From: Erysipelotrichaceae bacterium UBA4808
GTDB lineage: Bacteria; Bacillota_I; Bacilli_A; Erysipelotrichales; Erysipelotrichaceae
Length of the DNA stretch: 57,249 bases
Direction: 5' to 3'
Assembly (NCBI GenBank): GCA_002402585.1
Contig: DHGC01000077.1
Location: 1-57,249 of the forward strand
This document shows, in pieces, positions 25,271 to 34,813 of this stretch. Position 1 is the first letter of the stretch; every line of letters begins with the position of its first letter. The notes below the pieces were generated by a model. It saw only the letters and a list, made by a program, of their open reading frames with translations, was not told the DNA's origin and searched no databases. Both the position numbers and the translations under genes were made by a program.

Positions 25271-25840
25271 ATGAAAAAAGGATTGTTGATTATATTAAGC
25301 GGACCCAGTGGTGTGGGCAAAGGTACCGTCCGAAGTTTATTTGTGAATGATCCAGCGTTGAATATCGCGTTCTCGATCTCAATGACGACACGTAAGCAAC
25401 GTAATGGGGAAGTGGGTGGAGTGGATTATCACTTCGTCACACAGGAGCGGTTTAAAGAAGCCATTGATAACGATGAGCTTTTGGAATATGCCGAATTTGT
25501 TGGTAATTATTATGGAACACCAATGGATAAGGTTGAAGAATTACGACTACAAGGTAAAAATGTGCTCTTGGAGATTGAAGTCCAAGGCGCAATCCAAGTC
25601 AAAGCCAAAGTTCCCGATGCCTTGACGATCTTCATCGTTCCGCCGAGCATGGAAGAGTTGGCAAAACGTATTACTGGACGTAAGAGTGAAGCACCTGAAG
25701 TGGTCGCTAAGCGTTTGGAAAAAGCAAGTAAAGAGATGGAATTGGTCGGGCAATACAAGTTTGTCGTATGCAACGACGATCCTAAATTAGCCGCTGAAAT
25801 CATCGCACTCATCATCAAAAGACATATGGAAATGGCCTAG
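25271..25840 (+). CDS. gmk: Guanylate kinase
   Basis: A 189-aa enzyme phosphorylating GMP to GDP. P-loop GPSGVGKG (residues 11-18); the GMP-binding segment includes SISMTTRKQR and the VDYHFVT block. It leads the conserved gmk-priA-rsmB-rlmN neighbourhood, but the rpoZ and coaBC genes that follow gmk in Bacillus are missing. Confidence 0.96.
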   Translation: MKKGLLIILSGPSGVGKGTVRSLFVNDPALNIAFSISMTTRKQRNGEVGGVDYHFVTQERFKEAIDNDELLEYAEFVGNYYGTPMDKVEELRLQGKNVLLEIEVQGAIQVKAKVPDALTIFIVPPSMEELAKRITGRKSEAPEVVAKRLEKASKEMELVGQYKFVVCNDDPKLAAEIIALIIKRHMEMA

Positions 25841-25856
25841 CCTTCCATATTTTTTT
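25824..25856 (+). terminator. Terminator overlapping the gmk stop codon
   Basis: ATATGGAA (25824-25831) pairs with TTCCATAT (25843-25850), with an inner GGC/GCC pair, then seven or so Ts. CCATAT (25845-25850) could instead pair with ATATGG (25857-25862), which overlaps the priA promoter. Confidence 0.75.
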
Positions 25857-25859
25857 ATA

Positions 25860-25875
25860 TGGTATAATTGTCTCA
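25860..25875 (+). promoter_or_regulatory. Extended -10 promoter giving a probable leaderless priA mRNA
   Basis: TG-G-TATAAT (25860-25868) ends 6 bases before the ATG at 25875. No ribosome binding site is present. Confidence 0.65.
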
Positions 25876-28013
25876 TGACACAACGCATCGATGTTTATAT
25901 CGAACATAAACACTATCAAGTCAATCAAAAATACAGTTATTTAAGCGATGAATTCGTTCGTATTGGCATGCGAGTCCATGTCAATTTTAATAATCAAAAG
26001 TGTGTGGCTTTTGTCGTCGATACACTTGCATTTGATCCTAAAGAAGTATTTCCATATGAACTCAAATGGATCGAGGATCGCATCGATGATGAACCCATCT
26101 TAAATCAAGAACTCATGGATTTGGGGCTGTGGATGTCTGAAATGACCTGTACGCCTTTGATTAGTTGTTTCCAAGTGATGGTACCCAAGGCTCTACGCAT
26201 GTCCAAGACCAGCATCAAGCCGCAAATGGAGAAATGGCTTCATTTAGAGATGATTCCTGATAAAGTCACTAGCAAACAAGCACCGATCATTGAGACCTTA
26301 CATAATCAAGATCTTCCAGCGCGTGATTTTAAAGATAATGTTGGAATCATCAACACTTTGATCAAGAACAATGTCATTCGCGTGTATGTTCAAGAGAAGA
26401 ATTACTTGGTTAAAGACTACCAAGCTCACGCCAGACCTTATGCATTGAGTGATGCACAAGTGAGTGCACTTGAGCAAATCAAAAAAGCTGAGCAGAGTGT
26501 CGTGTGTCTGTTTGGTAAGACCGGTTCCGGTAAGACAGAACTCTATCTCACCTTGGCTGAAGAAGCCATGCTGGATGATTTACAAAGTTTGATCATGGTT
26601 CCTGAAATTGCCTTGACACAACAGATGGTGGATCGGGTAACGGAACGCTTTGGAACGGATGTGGTGGTGTACCATTCTCATTTAAGTGACCATGAACGTT
26701 ATCTCCAATACAAACGGATTCAAAACAATGAAGCTAAATTGGTGGTCGGAACACGTTCTGCTGTTTTCTTACCATTTAATAAGCTCGCCATGATCGTTCT
26801 CGATGAAGAACACGACAGTTCCTATAAACAAGATAATATGCCTTTTTATCATACCCGTGATATCGCCATCAAACGTGCTGAGCACTTCAATGCGAAGGTC
26901 ATCTTAGGCAGTGCTTCACCCAGCTTTGAGACGTTTGCGCGTGCACAAAAAGGGGTTTATGCCCTTGTGGAACTTGAAGATCGTGTCAAAGGGAGATTGC
27001 CTCACATCCAATTGGTAAACAATCCTGTCTCATCGAGACAACGTTTGGCTAAAGAAACCAAAGCTTTGATTCAAGACGTCATCGACGAGGGTAAACAAGT
27101 CGTCATTTTATTGAATCGCAGAGGCTATGCGCCCATCTTGCAATGTACCGAATGTCAAAAAACGGTGGATTGTGAAGCCTGTGACCGTCCTTTGGTTTAC
27201 CATAAAAATGATTCCAGCATGAAATGTCATCTCTGTGGACACAGTGAAGCGATGCCGAGACAATGTCCCCATTGCGGAAGTACGAATCTCAGAATGATGG
27301 GCTTGGGAACGCAACGCGTTGAAGAGGAGCTTCAAGAAGCGTTTCCAACTGCTCGGATCGTACGTATGGACCGTGATGCGACCCAAGTAAAGAATGGTCA
27401 TCAAAAGATCTTGGATCAATTCAATAAGCATGAAGTGGATATTCTTTTAGGAACACAGATGATTGCCAAAGGCTTGGATAATCCATTGGTTGGGGCGTCC
27501 ATTATTTTGAATGTGGATGTGGCCTTGATGAGAACCGATTATCGCAGTGTCGAGGATGCCTTTGCCTTGATGCTTCAAACCGCAGGTCGCAGTGGTCGTG
27601 GAGATGGGGAAGCCAAAGTCATCATTCAAACGGATCTTCAAAAGCATATGGTGTATCCTGCATTGCTTAATCATGATTTCAAACGTTTCTATGTTCAAGA
27701 AATGAAATATCGTAAGATCGCACAAAATCCCCCTTATACCTACCTCATCAATCTGAGTTTATATGGTAAAGATGAACAAAAACTCCATGCGAATGCTTTG
27801 CATATCATGCAAGCTTTGCAAGATGACCAATTCAAAGTATTGGGTCCCAGTGATTTGGGCAAACGCATCCATGTCTACTATCAACGTATCCTCATAAAAG
27901 GTAAAGACCTCAACACCATGCGGAAACATTTAATGGATGTCTTGAATCGAGAAGTCAAATATCACAAGTGGGACTGTCAAATCGATGTCAATCCCTTGAA
28001 AGGACTTGAATGA
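25875..28013 (+). CDS. priA: Primosomal replication-restart helicase PriA
   Basis: A 712-aa 3'-5' DNA helicase that reloads the replisome at stalled forks. Order: N-terminal DNA-binding region (1-180), Walker A GKTGSGKT (214-221), DEEH box (310-313), paired zinc motifs (CTECQKTVDCEAC and CHLCGHSEAMPRQCPHC) and the second helicase lobe with QTAGRSGRGD. Length and zinc ligands are normal. The start codon lacks a ribosome binding site. It overlaps rsmB by 4 bases. Confidence 0.96.
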   Translation: MTQRIDVYIEHKHYQVNQKYSYLSDEFVRIGMRVHVNFNNQKCVAFVVDTLAFDPKEVFPYELKWIEDRIDDEPILNQELMDLGLWMSEMTCTPLISCFQVMVPKALRMSKTSIKPQMEKWLHLEMIPDKVTSKQAPIIETLHNQDLPARDFKDNVGIINTLIKNNVIRVYVQEKNYLVKDYQAHARPYALSDAQVSALEQIKKAEQSVVCLFGKTGSGKTELYLTLAEEAMLDDLQSLIMVPEIALTQQMVDRVTERFGTDVVVYHSHLSDHERYLQYKRIQNNEAKLVVGTRSAVFLPFNKLAMIVLDEEHDSSYKQDNMPFYHTRDIAIKRAEHFNAKVILGSASPSFETFARAQKGVYALVELEDRVKGRLPHIQLVNNPVSSRQRLAKETKALIQDVIDEGKQVVILLNRRGYAPILQCTECQKTVDCEACDRPLVYHKNDSSMKCHLCGHSEAMPRQCPHCGSTNLRMMGLGTQRVEEELQEAFPTARIVRMDRDATQVKNGHQKILDQFNKHEVDILLGTQMIAKGLDNPLVGASIILNVDVALMRTDYRSVEDAFALMLQTAGRSGRGDGEAKVIIQTDLQKHMVYPALLNHDFKRFYVQEMKYRKIAQNPPYTYLINLSLYGKDEQKLHANALHIMQALQDDQFKVLGPSDLGKRIHVYYQRILIKGKDLNTMRKHLMDVLNREVKYHKWDCQIDVNPLKGLE

Positions 28014-29254
28014 AAGCACGACGCTTAGCCTATGCCATCTTGAATGATGTGATCAATGAGAAACAATACGCCAATCTGGCATTAAAACAACGACTCCAAG
28101 AAGTAGATCCCATCGATCAAAGCTTGGTCACTTCGATTGTCTATACAACACTCCAACACCATCGTTTCTTACGTCATTTATGGCGTAAACATACCGTGAG
28201 TAAACCCGATCGAAGGGTTGCGGTTCTTTTGGACAGTGCATGCGCACAATTGGTGAAGATGGATCGTGTGCCCGATTATGCGATTTTGAATGAGAGTGTC
28301 GAACTGTGCAAAGAGATTGAAAAGCACAGTGTGAAGATGGTCAATGCGGTTTTGCATAAAGTCATTCAGAATCCCTTTCAAGTGGATCCAAGCTTAGATC
28401 CACTTGAAATCTTTGCGATTGAGAAATCCTTACCAACCTTTGTGATCAAATTGTGGATCAACCATTATGGTGAAGAGCAGATGCGTAAGATCGCAGAAGC
28501 GTTGATGGAGCCTGCGCGTTTATGTGGACGCATCAATACACTTAAAATCGATCCAGAAGAAGTATTCGATACCGATGGTGTCGAAAAGGGAACTTTGAGT
28601 CCAACGGCGTTTTATATGGAGGACAATCTCTTGCAGTCGGATTGGTTCAAAGAAGGTGACGTGTGGATTCAAGATGAGGCCAGTCAAATGGTCAGTGATT
28701 TTGTGGAAGCAAAGCCCGGCATGAAAGTCTTGGATGCATGTAGTGCACCTGGGACGAAAGCAGCCGGGATTGCATGTCATATGAACAATGAAGGTTGGAT
28801 CGATGCGGTAGAGCTTCATGAAGCACGTAATCGCTTGATTGAACAGAAAATGCGTCAACTTGAAATTGACATCGTGCATGTGAAAACAATGGATGCACGG
28901 AATATTAAAGTTGAATTCAAACAAGACTATGATCGTGTGCTTTGTGATGTGCCATGCAGTGGCTTGGGGGTCTTGCGTCGTAAGGCGGATATCAAATTGA
29001 GGCTTAAACCTGAGGTCTTGGATGAATTACAGATACTTCAAGCGGAGATTTTGGAATCAGCACAAAGCTGTTTGAAGGTAGATGGATTCTTGGTGTATTC
29101 GACCTGTACCTTGAATCGTAAGGAAAATGAAGGCCAGATCAAACAGTTTCTCAAGAAACATGACAATTATATCCTTCTAGAAGAGAAAACCATCTTCCCC
29201 GATCAATATGGAAGTGATGGTTTCTACATGGCAAAACTTAAACGAAATGCATAA
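28010..29254 (+). CDS. rsmB: 16S rRNA (cytosine-967-C5)-methyltransferase RsmB
   Basis: A 414-aa m5C methyltransferase. The N-terminal NusB-like RNA-binding domain (1-135) is followed by the SAM domain with DACSAPGTKA, CDVPCSGLGVLRRK (the PCxG cysteine) and YSTCTLNRKENE (the catalytic TC cysteine). It sits in a Bacillus-like order, but the def-fmt pair usually upstream is absent. Confidence 0.95.
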   Translation: MKARRLAYAILNDVINEKQYANLALKQRLQEVDPIDQSLVTSIVYTTLQHHRFLRHLWRKHTVSKPDRRVAVLLDSACAQLVKMDRVPDYAILNESVELCKEIEKHSVKMVNAVLHKVIQNPFQVDPSLDPLEIFAIEKSLPTFVIKLWINHYGEEQMRKIAEALMEPARLCGRINTLKIDPEEVFDTDGVEKGTLSPTAFYMEDNLLQSDWFKEGDVWIQDEASQMVSDFVEAKPGMKVLDACSAPGTKAAGIACHMNNEGWIDAVELHEARNRLIEQKMRQLEIDIVHVKTMDARNIKVEFKQDYDRVLCDVPCSGLGVLRRKADIKLRLKPEVLDELQILQAEILESAQSCLKVDGFLVYSTCTLNRKENEGQIKQFLKKHDNYILLEEKTIFPDQYGSDGFYMAKLKRNA

Positions 29255-29257
29255 ATA

Positions 29258-29273
29258 TGGTAAGATACGAGTA
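29258..29273 (+). promoter_or_regulatory. Extended -10 promoter, probable leaderless rlmN mRNA
   Basis: TG-G-TAAGAT (29258-29266) ends 6 bases before the ATG at 29273, just after the rsmB stop. There is no ribosome binding site. Confidence 0.5.
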
Positions 29274-30313
29274 TGAAAAAAACGATCTATGATTTTACAT
29301 ATGAACAACTCAACACATGGTTGATGGATAAAGGGGAAAAGAGCTATCGAACGAAGCAAATTTTCCAATGGTTATATCGCCGACGCATCACGGATTTTGC
29401 GATGATGAGTGATATCAAGCAAAGTTTGATTGAAACATTCAATGAGAACTTTGTGATTGATCCGATCAAACTCAAACAGCGGCAAGCCAGTAAAGATGGG
29501 ACCGTCAAATATCTTTTTGAACTCCAAGATGGTTTTCTTGTGGAAACTGTTTTAATGCAGTTTGATTACGGCAAATCAGTCTGTGTGAGCTCACAAGTCG
29601 GTTGTAACATGGGCTGTACCTTCTGTGCGAGTGGCTTATTGAAGAAGAACCGTGATTTGAGTGCCGGTGAGATGATGGCTCAAGTCATGTACGTTCAAAA
29701 AGAACTGGATGCACGTGCAGAACGTGTTTCGCATATCGTCATCATGGGCACAGGTGAACCCTTTGATAACTATGACAACGTCATGGATTTTTTGAAAACG
29801 GTTAATCATGATTTAGGCTTAGCCATTGGGGCACGTCATTTATCGGTTTCCACTTGTGGGATCGTTCCTCGTATCAAGCAATTTGCACGTGAACATGTTC
29901 AATACAACTTGGCCATCAGTTTGCATGCGCCAAATGATACACTTCGCAGTAAGTTGATGCCCATCAATCAAGCGTATCCCTTAAGTGAATTAATGGATGC
30001 GCTAAAGGAATATTCGACCTTGAACAATCGTCGTATCACCTTGGAATACATCTTATTGAAAGATGTGAATGATCAGCCAGAACATGCGACCCAGCTCTCA
30101 AAATTAGTCAAAGGCATGAATGCTTATGTGAATTTGATTCCTTACAATGTGGTGGATGAACATGGTTTTAGAGCCGTCGATGTGGCTTCAGCCTTGAAAT
30201 TCTACGATAAACTTATGAAATTGGGTGTCAAAAGCACCTTGCGCAAAGAAAACGGTGGCGACATCGATGCGGCATGTGGGCAACTTCGTGCTAAAGCTGA
30301 AGGTAAGCTATGA
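29273..30313 (+). CDS. rlmN: Dual-specificity 23S rRNA/tRNA adenine-C2 methyltransferase RlmN
   Basis: A 346-aa radical-SAM enzyme that makes m2A2503 in 23S rRNA and m2A37 in tRNA. The cluster-binding cysteines are 111, 115 and 118 (CNMGCTFC). The conserved methyl-carrying Cys lies near the C-terminus in AACGQLRAK. MGTGEPFDNYDNV and STCGIVPRI are further family blocks. It overlaps prpC by 4 bases. Confidence 0.96.
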   Translation: MKKTIYDFTYEQLNTWLMDKGEKSYRTKQIFQWLYRRRITDFAMMSDIKQSLIETFNENFVIDPIKLKQRQASKDGTVKYLFELQDGFLVETVLMQFDYGKSVCVSSQVGCNMGCTFCASGLLKKNRDLSAGEMMAQVMYVQKELDARAERVSHIVIMGTGEPFDNYDNVMDFLKTVNHDLGLAIGARHLSVSTCGIVPRIKQFAREHVQYNLAISLHAPNDTLRSKLMPINQAYPLSELMDALKEYSTLNNRRITLEYILLKDVNDQPEHATQLSKLVKGMNAYVNLIPYNVVDEHGFRAVDVASALKFYDKLMKLGVKSTLRKENGGDIDAACGQLRAKAEGKL

Positions 30314-31044
30314 TCATTCAAGGGATTACGGATATTGGTAAAATCAGACGCATCAATCAAGATAATTTTCTAATCCTTCAAAATAAAGAAGTTCAATTGA
30401 TGTTGGTAGCCGACGGTATGGGCGGTGCGAAAGCAGGTGAGGTCGCATCACTTTTAGCCTGCCAATCGATTGAACGTCAGTTTAATGAAATGGATTTTAA
30501 TGAACTTACGATCACTGAAGCAAAACAATGGCTTAAGAAAGCCATTTTAACGATGAATAAAGAAGTCTACCAAGCATCTGTGAACAACCCTGATTACAGT
30601 GGCATGGGAACGACAGTTGTGGCATCCTTGTTTTTTGAGGATGCTTGTCTTGTGGCAAATGTCGGTGACAGCCGGTGTTACGTTATCAATACAGCCAATG
30701 AGCTTATTCAAATCAGCATCGACCATTCCTTGGTCAATGAAATGATCCGTTTAAAACGGATTACGCTTGAACAAGCGAAGACGCATCCCCAACGCTCGGT
30801 CTTGACTAATGTTTGTGGTGTCATTCCGAATATCGAAGTGGATATCTTTGAGGTCCATGATTATAAGATGGTTTTGTGTTGTAGCGATGGTGTCCATTCA
30901 ATGTTGGAAGACCGTGAAATTTTTAGTTTATTAAATTCAAAAGAGACAACAGCCTCAAAGGTTCAACACATCCTACTCCATGCCAATTTACGGGGTGGAT
31001 TGGATAATATCACGCTAACATTAGCTGAGCGAGGTCGCCTATGA
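30310..31044 (+). CDS. prpC: PP2C-type Ser/Thr protein phosphatase PrpC
   Basis: A 244-aa metal-dependent phosphatase. Metal ligands are in VADGMGGAKAGE, and VGDSRCY and LCCSDGVHSML are conserved PP2C blocks. It reverses phosphorylation by the PASTA kinase encoded next, with which it overlaps by 4 bases. The pair is a standard Firmicutes signalling module. Confidence 0.95.
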   Translation: MIIQGITDIGKIRRINQDNFLILQNKEVQLMLVADGMGGAKAGEVASLLACQSIERQFNEMDFNELTITEAKQWLKKAILTMNKEVYQASVNNPDYSGMGTTVVASLFFEDACLVANVGDSRCYVINTANELIQISIDHSLVNEMIRLKRITLEQAKTHPQRSVLTNVCGVIPNIEVDIFEVHDYKMVLCCSDGVHSMLEDREIFSLLNSKETTASKVQHILLHANLRGGLDNITLTLAERGRL

Positions 31045-32690
31045 TCGAACGTTTAGCGAATCGATATAAGATATTGAAGCGATTGGGTGAGGGAGGCATG
31101 GCAGATGTCTATCTTGCCCATGACGATCTCCTGAATCGTGAAGTCGCGATCAAAGTCTTAAGAGGAAATTTAGCCTTGGATCCCGTAGCGCTTTTGCGTT
31201 TTCAACGTGAAGCCAACGCGGCCAGTGGCTTAAGTCATCCCAACATCGTAGAGGTCTATGATGTGGGTGAAGAAGAAGGTCATCATTACATCGTCATGGA
31301 ATACGTTCGAGGCAAGACCTTGAAACAACTCATCCAACAACGGGGTGCTTTGGATAAGGTAGAAGCTTTGGCTATCATGGACCAATTGGTTTCAGCTGTA
31401 AACATTGCGCATAAAAACAACATCATTCATCGTGATATCAAGCCCCAAAACGTTTTGATTAAAGATGATGGGACCGTAAAGATTGCGGATTTTGGGATAG
31501 CGACGGTTGCGGATGCTTTACAGTTGACGCAAACCGATACGGTCTTGGGTTCGGTACACTACCTTGCCCCAGAACTGGCTCGTGGGGAAACGGCCTCAAC
31601 GCAGAGCGACATCTATTCGCTTGGCGTCTGTTTTTATGAACTCTTGACGGGTGAGGTTCCTTTTAGAGGGGAGTCACCGGTTCAAGTTGCCATGAAGCAT
31701 CTCAAAGAGGAGATGCCCAGTGTCTTGGATTTCAACCCAAGTCTACCCATGTCGATTGAGAACATCGTTCTTAAAGCGACTGCGAAGAATCGTATCCATC
31801 GCTATAAAACAACGGATGACTTACTACGTGATCTTAAAGAAAGCTTGATGGATAAAAATAAACAGGCGAAGCGTGTAGAATTTGTCCAAGGTAAAGATGG
31901 GGATGAGACGATTGTCTTGCAAAAGGTCAATACGGTTAAGCCTGATCGCAAAGCGGATGTCAGACGCCTGTATTGGGGCATTGGTTTGGTTGTTTTGGCG
32001 ATGTTGACGTTGACCTTGGTATTGGCATTGAGTGGCATCTTCAATCCTGAATACAACATGGTGGAAGTTCCGGATCTTATGAACAAGACGCTTAGTGAAG
32101 CACGTGAGGCTTTGTTTGATTCTGGAATCGAAATCGCTCCGAACATCAATTATGAATTAACCGATGATGTGCCAGCGGGTAAGATCGTTAAGATCACACC
32201 AAATGTTGGGACCTTGGTTGAAAAAGGTTCTGCGATCAATATCACCTTGAGTGAAGGGATGTACTATGTGGTCAAGGATTATAAAAACCTACCCTTTGAA
32301 GAAGTAAAGTTGGACCTCAAGGATACCAAGATCACCATTCGGGTTGAATATCTTGCGAGTCAAGATGTCGCACAAGGTATTATTTTAGACCAAAGTCTTC
32401 TTTTACCTGGAACAAAACTCAATCCAAGTCGAAGCTATGAAATCAAATTCATTGTCTCCGCACCCGTTGAATTCTTGATTCCTCAAATCGTTGGACTCAG
32501 TGTCGCACAAGCTCAAGCACAACTTGAAGCCTTAGGTGCTGTGGTCTATTTGAATCAATTATCCACTGAAAACTTGAGTGAAGAAGAACTGAACACTTTG
32601 GTTCGCGATGTGGTGGTTTCCATCACGCCAGAACCTTTGACATATTACACGCAAGGGGGCAATAACTTTATTGTCTTAAGCTACTATTAA
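31041..32690 (+). CDS. prkC: PASTA-domain Ser/Thr kinase PrkC/StkP
   Basis: A 549-aa transmembrane eukaryote-like kinase that senses cell-wall fragments or lipid II. Kinase domain (about 8-270) with GEGGMADVY, Lys38, HRD (130-132) and DFG (150-152). A single transmembrane helix follows (about 311-333). The outer part holds about three PASTA repeats, the last ending near the C-terminus; the middle one is divergent. It shares its stop base with the rsgA start (TAATG). Confidence 0.95.
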   Translation: MIERLANRYKILKRLGEGGMADVYLAHDDLLNREVAIKVLRGNLALDPVALLRFQREANAASGLSHPNIVEVYDVGEEEGHHYIVMEYVRGKTLKQLIQQRGALDKVEALAIMDQLVSAVNIAHKNNIIHRDIKPQNVLIKDDGTVKIADFGIATVADALQLTQTDTVLGSVHYLAPELARGETASTQSDIYSLGVCFYELLTGEVPFRGESPVQVAMKHLKEEMPSVLDFNPSLPMSIENIVLKATAKNRIHRYKTTDDLLRDLKESLMDKNKQAKRVEFVQGKDGDETIVLQKVNTVKPDRKADVRRLYWGIGLVVLAMLTLTLVLALSGIFNPEYNMVEVPDLMNKTLSEAREALFDSGIEIAPNINYELTDDVPAGKIVKITPNVGTLVEKGSAINITLSEGMYYVVKDYKNLPFEEVKLDLKDTKITIRVEYLASQDVAQGIILDQSLLLPGTKLNPSRSYEIKFIVSAPVEFLIPQIVGLSVAQAQAQLEALGAVVYLNQLSTENLSEEELNTLVRDVVVSITPEPLTYYTQGGNNFIVLSYY

Positions 32691-33559
32691 TGGGAAAAGC
32701 ACGTATCATTAAAATCATTTCGAATCGTTATACCATTTTAACTGAAGCCAATGAACATTTGATTGCACAGGGTAGTGGTAAGTTGAAACTCGGTAAGACA
32801 CCATTGGTTGGGGATATAATCGACTATGAACCGCGTGAAGATGTCATTGTGATGACGTCCATTTATGAGCGACATAACACCTTGATTCGTCCATCCATCG
32901 CCAATGTCGATCAAGCCTTGATTGTCATGAGTGCTGTAAAACCAGATTTCTCGACCCAACTGGTGGATCGTTTTGTTTGGTTGGTACGACATGCGCAAAT
33001 CGAACCCGTCTTGATTGTGACGAAGTTGGACCTTGTGGATAAAGAAGACCCCATGTTTAAAGCTTTGGATGTCTATGAACAAAGTGGCATGACGGTCATT
33101 CGTGTCGCTCGTGGACAAGCAATCATTGGTTTAGAAAGCTGTATTGGGAATAAGATATCGGTTTTGACCGGTCAGAGTGGCGTGGGCAAATCCTCACTTT
33201 TAAATCGTTTGAATCCTGATTTCGTTCTTAAGACTCAGGAAATATCAAAAGCTTTGGGTCGTGGTAAACATACGACACGCCATGTTCAACTCTATGAGAT
33301 CGCAGGCGGTTGGGTAGCGGATACTCCTGGTTTCTCTTCGCTTGAGTTTGGATCGATTCCTCTCAATGAATTAGAAGGTTTGGTTCGAGAATTCGATCCT
33401 TATCGCGAGCAGTGTCAGTTTAGGAATTGTTCCCACAGTAATGAACCGAAATGCGCCGTTAAAGATGCGGTTAAAGCGGGTAAGATCGATGCGGATCGAT
33501 ATACGCATTATCTTGAAGTACGTCAACTGATTCAAGATGAAAGGAAAACATACAAATGA
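32690..33559 (+). CDS. rsgA: Small-subunit biogenesis GTPase RsgA
   Basis: A 289-aa circularly permuted GTPase acting in 30S maturation. An N-terminal OB fold (1-65) precedes the permuted motifs: G4 TKLD (111-114) comes before the P-loop GQSGVGKS (161-168), with DTPGF after it. The C-terminal zinc motif CQFRNCSHSNEPKC is complete. It overlaps rpe by 4 bases. Confidence 0.96.
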   Translation: MGKARIIKIISNRYTILTEANEHLIAQGSGKLKLGKTPLVGDIIDYEPREDVIVMTSIYERHNTLIRPSIANVDQALIVMSAVKPDFSTQLVDRFVWLVRHAQIEPVLIVTKLDLVDKEDPMFKALDVYEQSGMTVIRVARGQAIIGLESCIGNKISVLTGQSGVGKSSLLNRLNPDFVLKTQEISKALGRGKHTTRHVQLYEIAGGWVADTPGFSSLEFGSIPLNELEGLVREFDPYREQCQFRNCSHSNEPKCAVKDAVKAGKIDADRYTHYLEVRQLIQDERKTYK

Positions 33560-34209
33560 TTGTAGCACCTTCAATATTGAGCATGGATTTCACGCAAACT
33601 TTGAAACAATTAAAAGAGATTGAAAGCTCGCATGCCAAATGGCTTCATGTGGATATCATGGATGGCCATTTCGTACCGAATTTAAGCTTTGGTCCGGATA
33701 TCACGAAACAGATCCGTAGACACTCTAAATTATTTATGGATGTGCACATCATGGTGGAAGATGCGGAACATTATAGTGATGTGTTCGTTGAGGCAGGTGC
33801 CAATCTTTTAACCTTTCATTTAGAGGCGTGCAAGGATGCGGAAACGGTTCATCGTATCATCAGCAAAATTCATCACCAGGGGTGTCAGGTGGGGCTTTCA
33901 ATTCGTCCTCAAACACCCGTTGAAGCAGTGTTTCCTTATTTGAACGTGATTGATCTTGTGTTGATCATGAGTGTTAACCCTGGCTATGGGGGTCAATCCT
34001 TTATGGAGGAATCCATTGAGCGTATTCGAAGTCTGCGAAAAGAAATTGACGCAAATAAATATTCAGTTTTGATTGAAGTAGATGGTGGCATCAATGCCGA
34101 GACTGGGCATAAAGTAGCACAAGCCGGTGCGGATGTTTTGGTAGCAGGCAGTTATGTGTTCAAGAACGACATCGTAAGTGCGGTCGAATCCTTATGGAAA
34201 CTGAAGTAA
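33556..34209 (+). CDS. rpe: Ribulose-phosphate 3-epimerase
   Basis: A 217-aa TIM-barrel enzyme of the pentose phosphate pathway (ribulose-5-P to xylulose-5-P). Metal-binding motifs HVDIMDGHFVPN and MDVHIMV and the phosphate-binding SVNPGYGGQSF are intact. Catalytic Asp residues are in VDIMDG and EVDGGI. It overlaps thiN by 16 bases. Confidence 0.96.
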   Translation: MIVAPSILSMDFTQTLKQLKEIESSHAKWLHVDIMDGHFVPNLSFGPDITKQIRRHSKLFMDVHIMVEDAEHYSDVFVEAGANLLTFHLEACKDAETVHRIISKIHHQGCQVGLSIRPQTPVEAVFPYLNVIDLVLIMSVNPGYGGQSFMEESIERIRSLRKEIDANKYSVLIEVDGGINAETGHKVAQAGADVLVAGSYVFKNDIVSAVESLWKLK

Positions 34210-34790
34210 GTCTGATTTTACGGGATGTTTCGTATATAAAACGTGGAAGCTGCGTTGGGGTTGAACGCGGTGCTTTGGCAATCCTTGCCCAAGGCGACAA
34301 GCTTAATTTAGCCTTGGGTGATTTTGATTCTGTTACACCTGATGAGTTCACATTGATTGAGGCTCGTACATCAGCGCTTAAACGGTATCCAAGCCGTAAG
34401 AATGAGAGCGATAGCGAGTTGGCGATTGCTTGGTGTTTGGATCAAGGTGTTAGACGTATTCACGTGTATGGTGCTTTAAATGAACGTTTGGATCATCACC
34501 ATGTGAATGTTGGTTTGGCTTATGCTCATCCAGAGGTCATTCTTTATAATGAAACCAATAAAATCCAAGCGTACATAGAGGGTACACATCTGATCAAACA
34601 AGAAGACTATCGTTATTTCTCCGTCTTTAGCTATGACGAAGCAGTGATCAGTCTCATTGATTTCAGTTATCCTCTCAACCATGTTTCAATCCATTTAGAC
34701 ACCCGTTTTACCGTTTCTAATCAGTGGCAAAAAAAAGATGCCCAACTGGTGGTGCATCGTGGTAAAGTACTGGTGTACTTAAGTAAATAA
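34194..34790 (+). CDS. thiN: Thiamine pyrophosphokinase
   Basis: A 198-aa enzyme that converts thiamine to thiamine pyrophosphate. The LGDFDSVTPDE block and the NESDSELAIAW segment (the Asp residues bind Mg-ATP) are characteristic, and GALNERLDHHHVN matches the GxRxDH family motif. The N-terminus is shorter than in Bacillus, so an internal start within rpe cannot be excluded. It ends the rsgA-rpe-thiN run. Confidence 0.9.
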   Translation: METEVSLILRDVSYIKRGSCVGVERGALAILAQGDKLNLALGDFDSVTPDEFTLIEARTSALKRYPSRKNESDSELAIAWCLDQGVRRIHVYGALNERLDHHHVNVGLAYAHPEVILYNETNKIQAYIEGTHLIKQEDYRYFSVFSYDEAVISLIDFSYPLNHVSIHLDTRFTVSNQWQKKDAQLVVHRGKVLVYLSK

Positions 34791-34812
34791 AAAAGGAGTC
34801 AGACTCCATTTT
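34788..34812. terminator. Bidirectional terminator between thiN and rpmB
   Basis: GGAGT (34795-34799), loop CAG, ACTCC (34803-34807), with As on the left and Ts on the right, so it can serve both convergent genes. Confidence 0.6.
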
Positions 34813-34813
34813 A

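Noticed and set aside
25174..25320. 49-residue N-terminal extension of RqcH
   Set aside because: It crosses the divergent promoters and the gmk start; the ATG at 25173 begins the conserved LDGLF segment and has a ribosome binding site.
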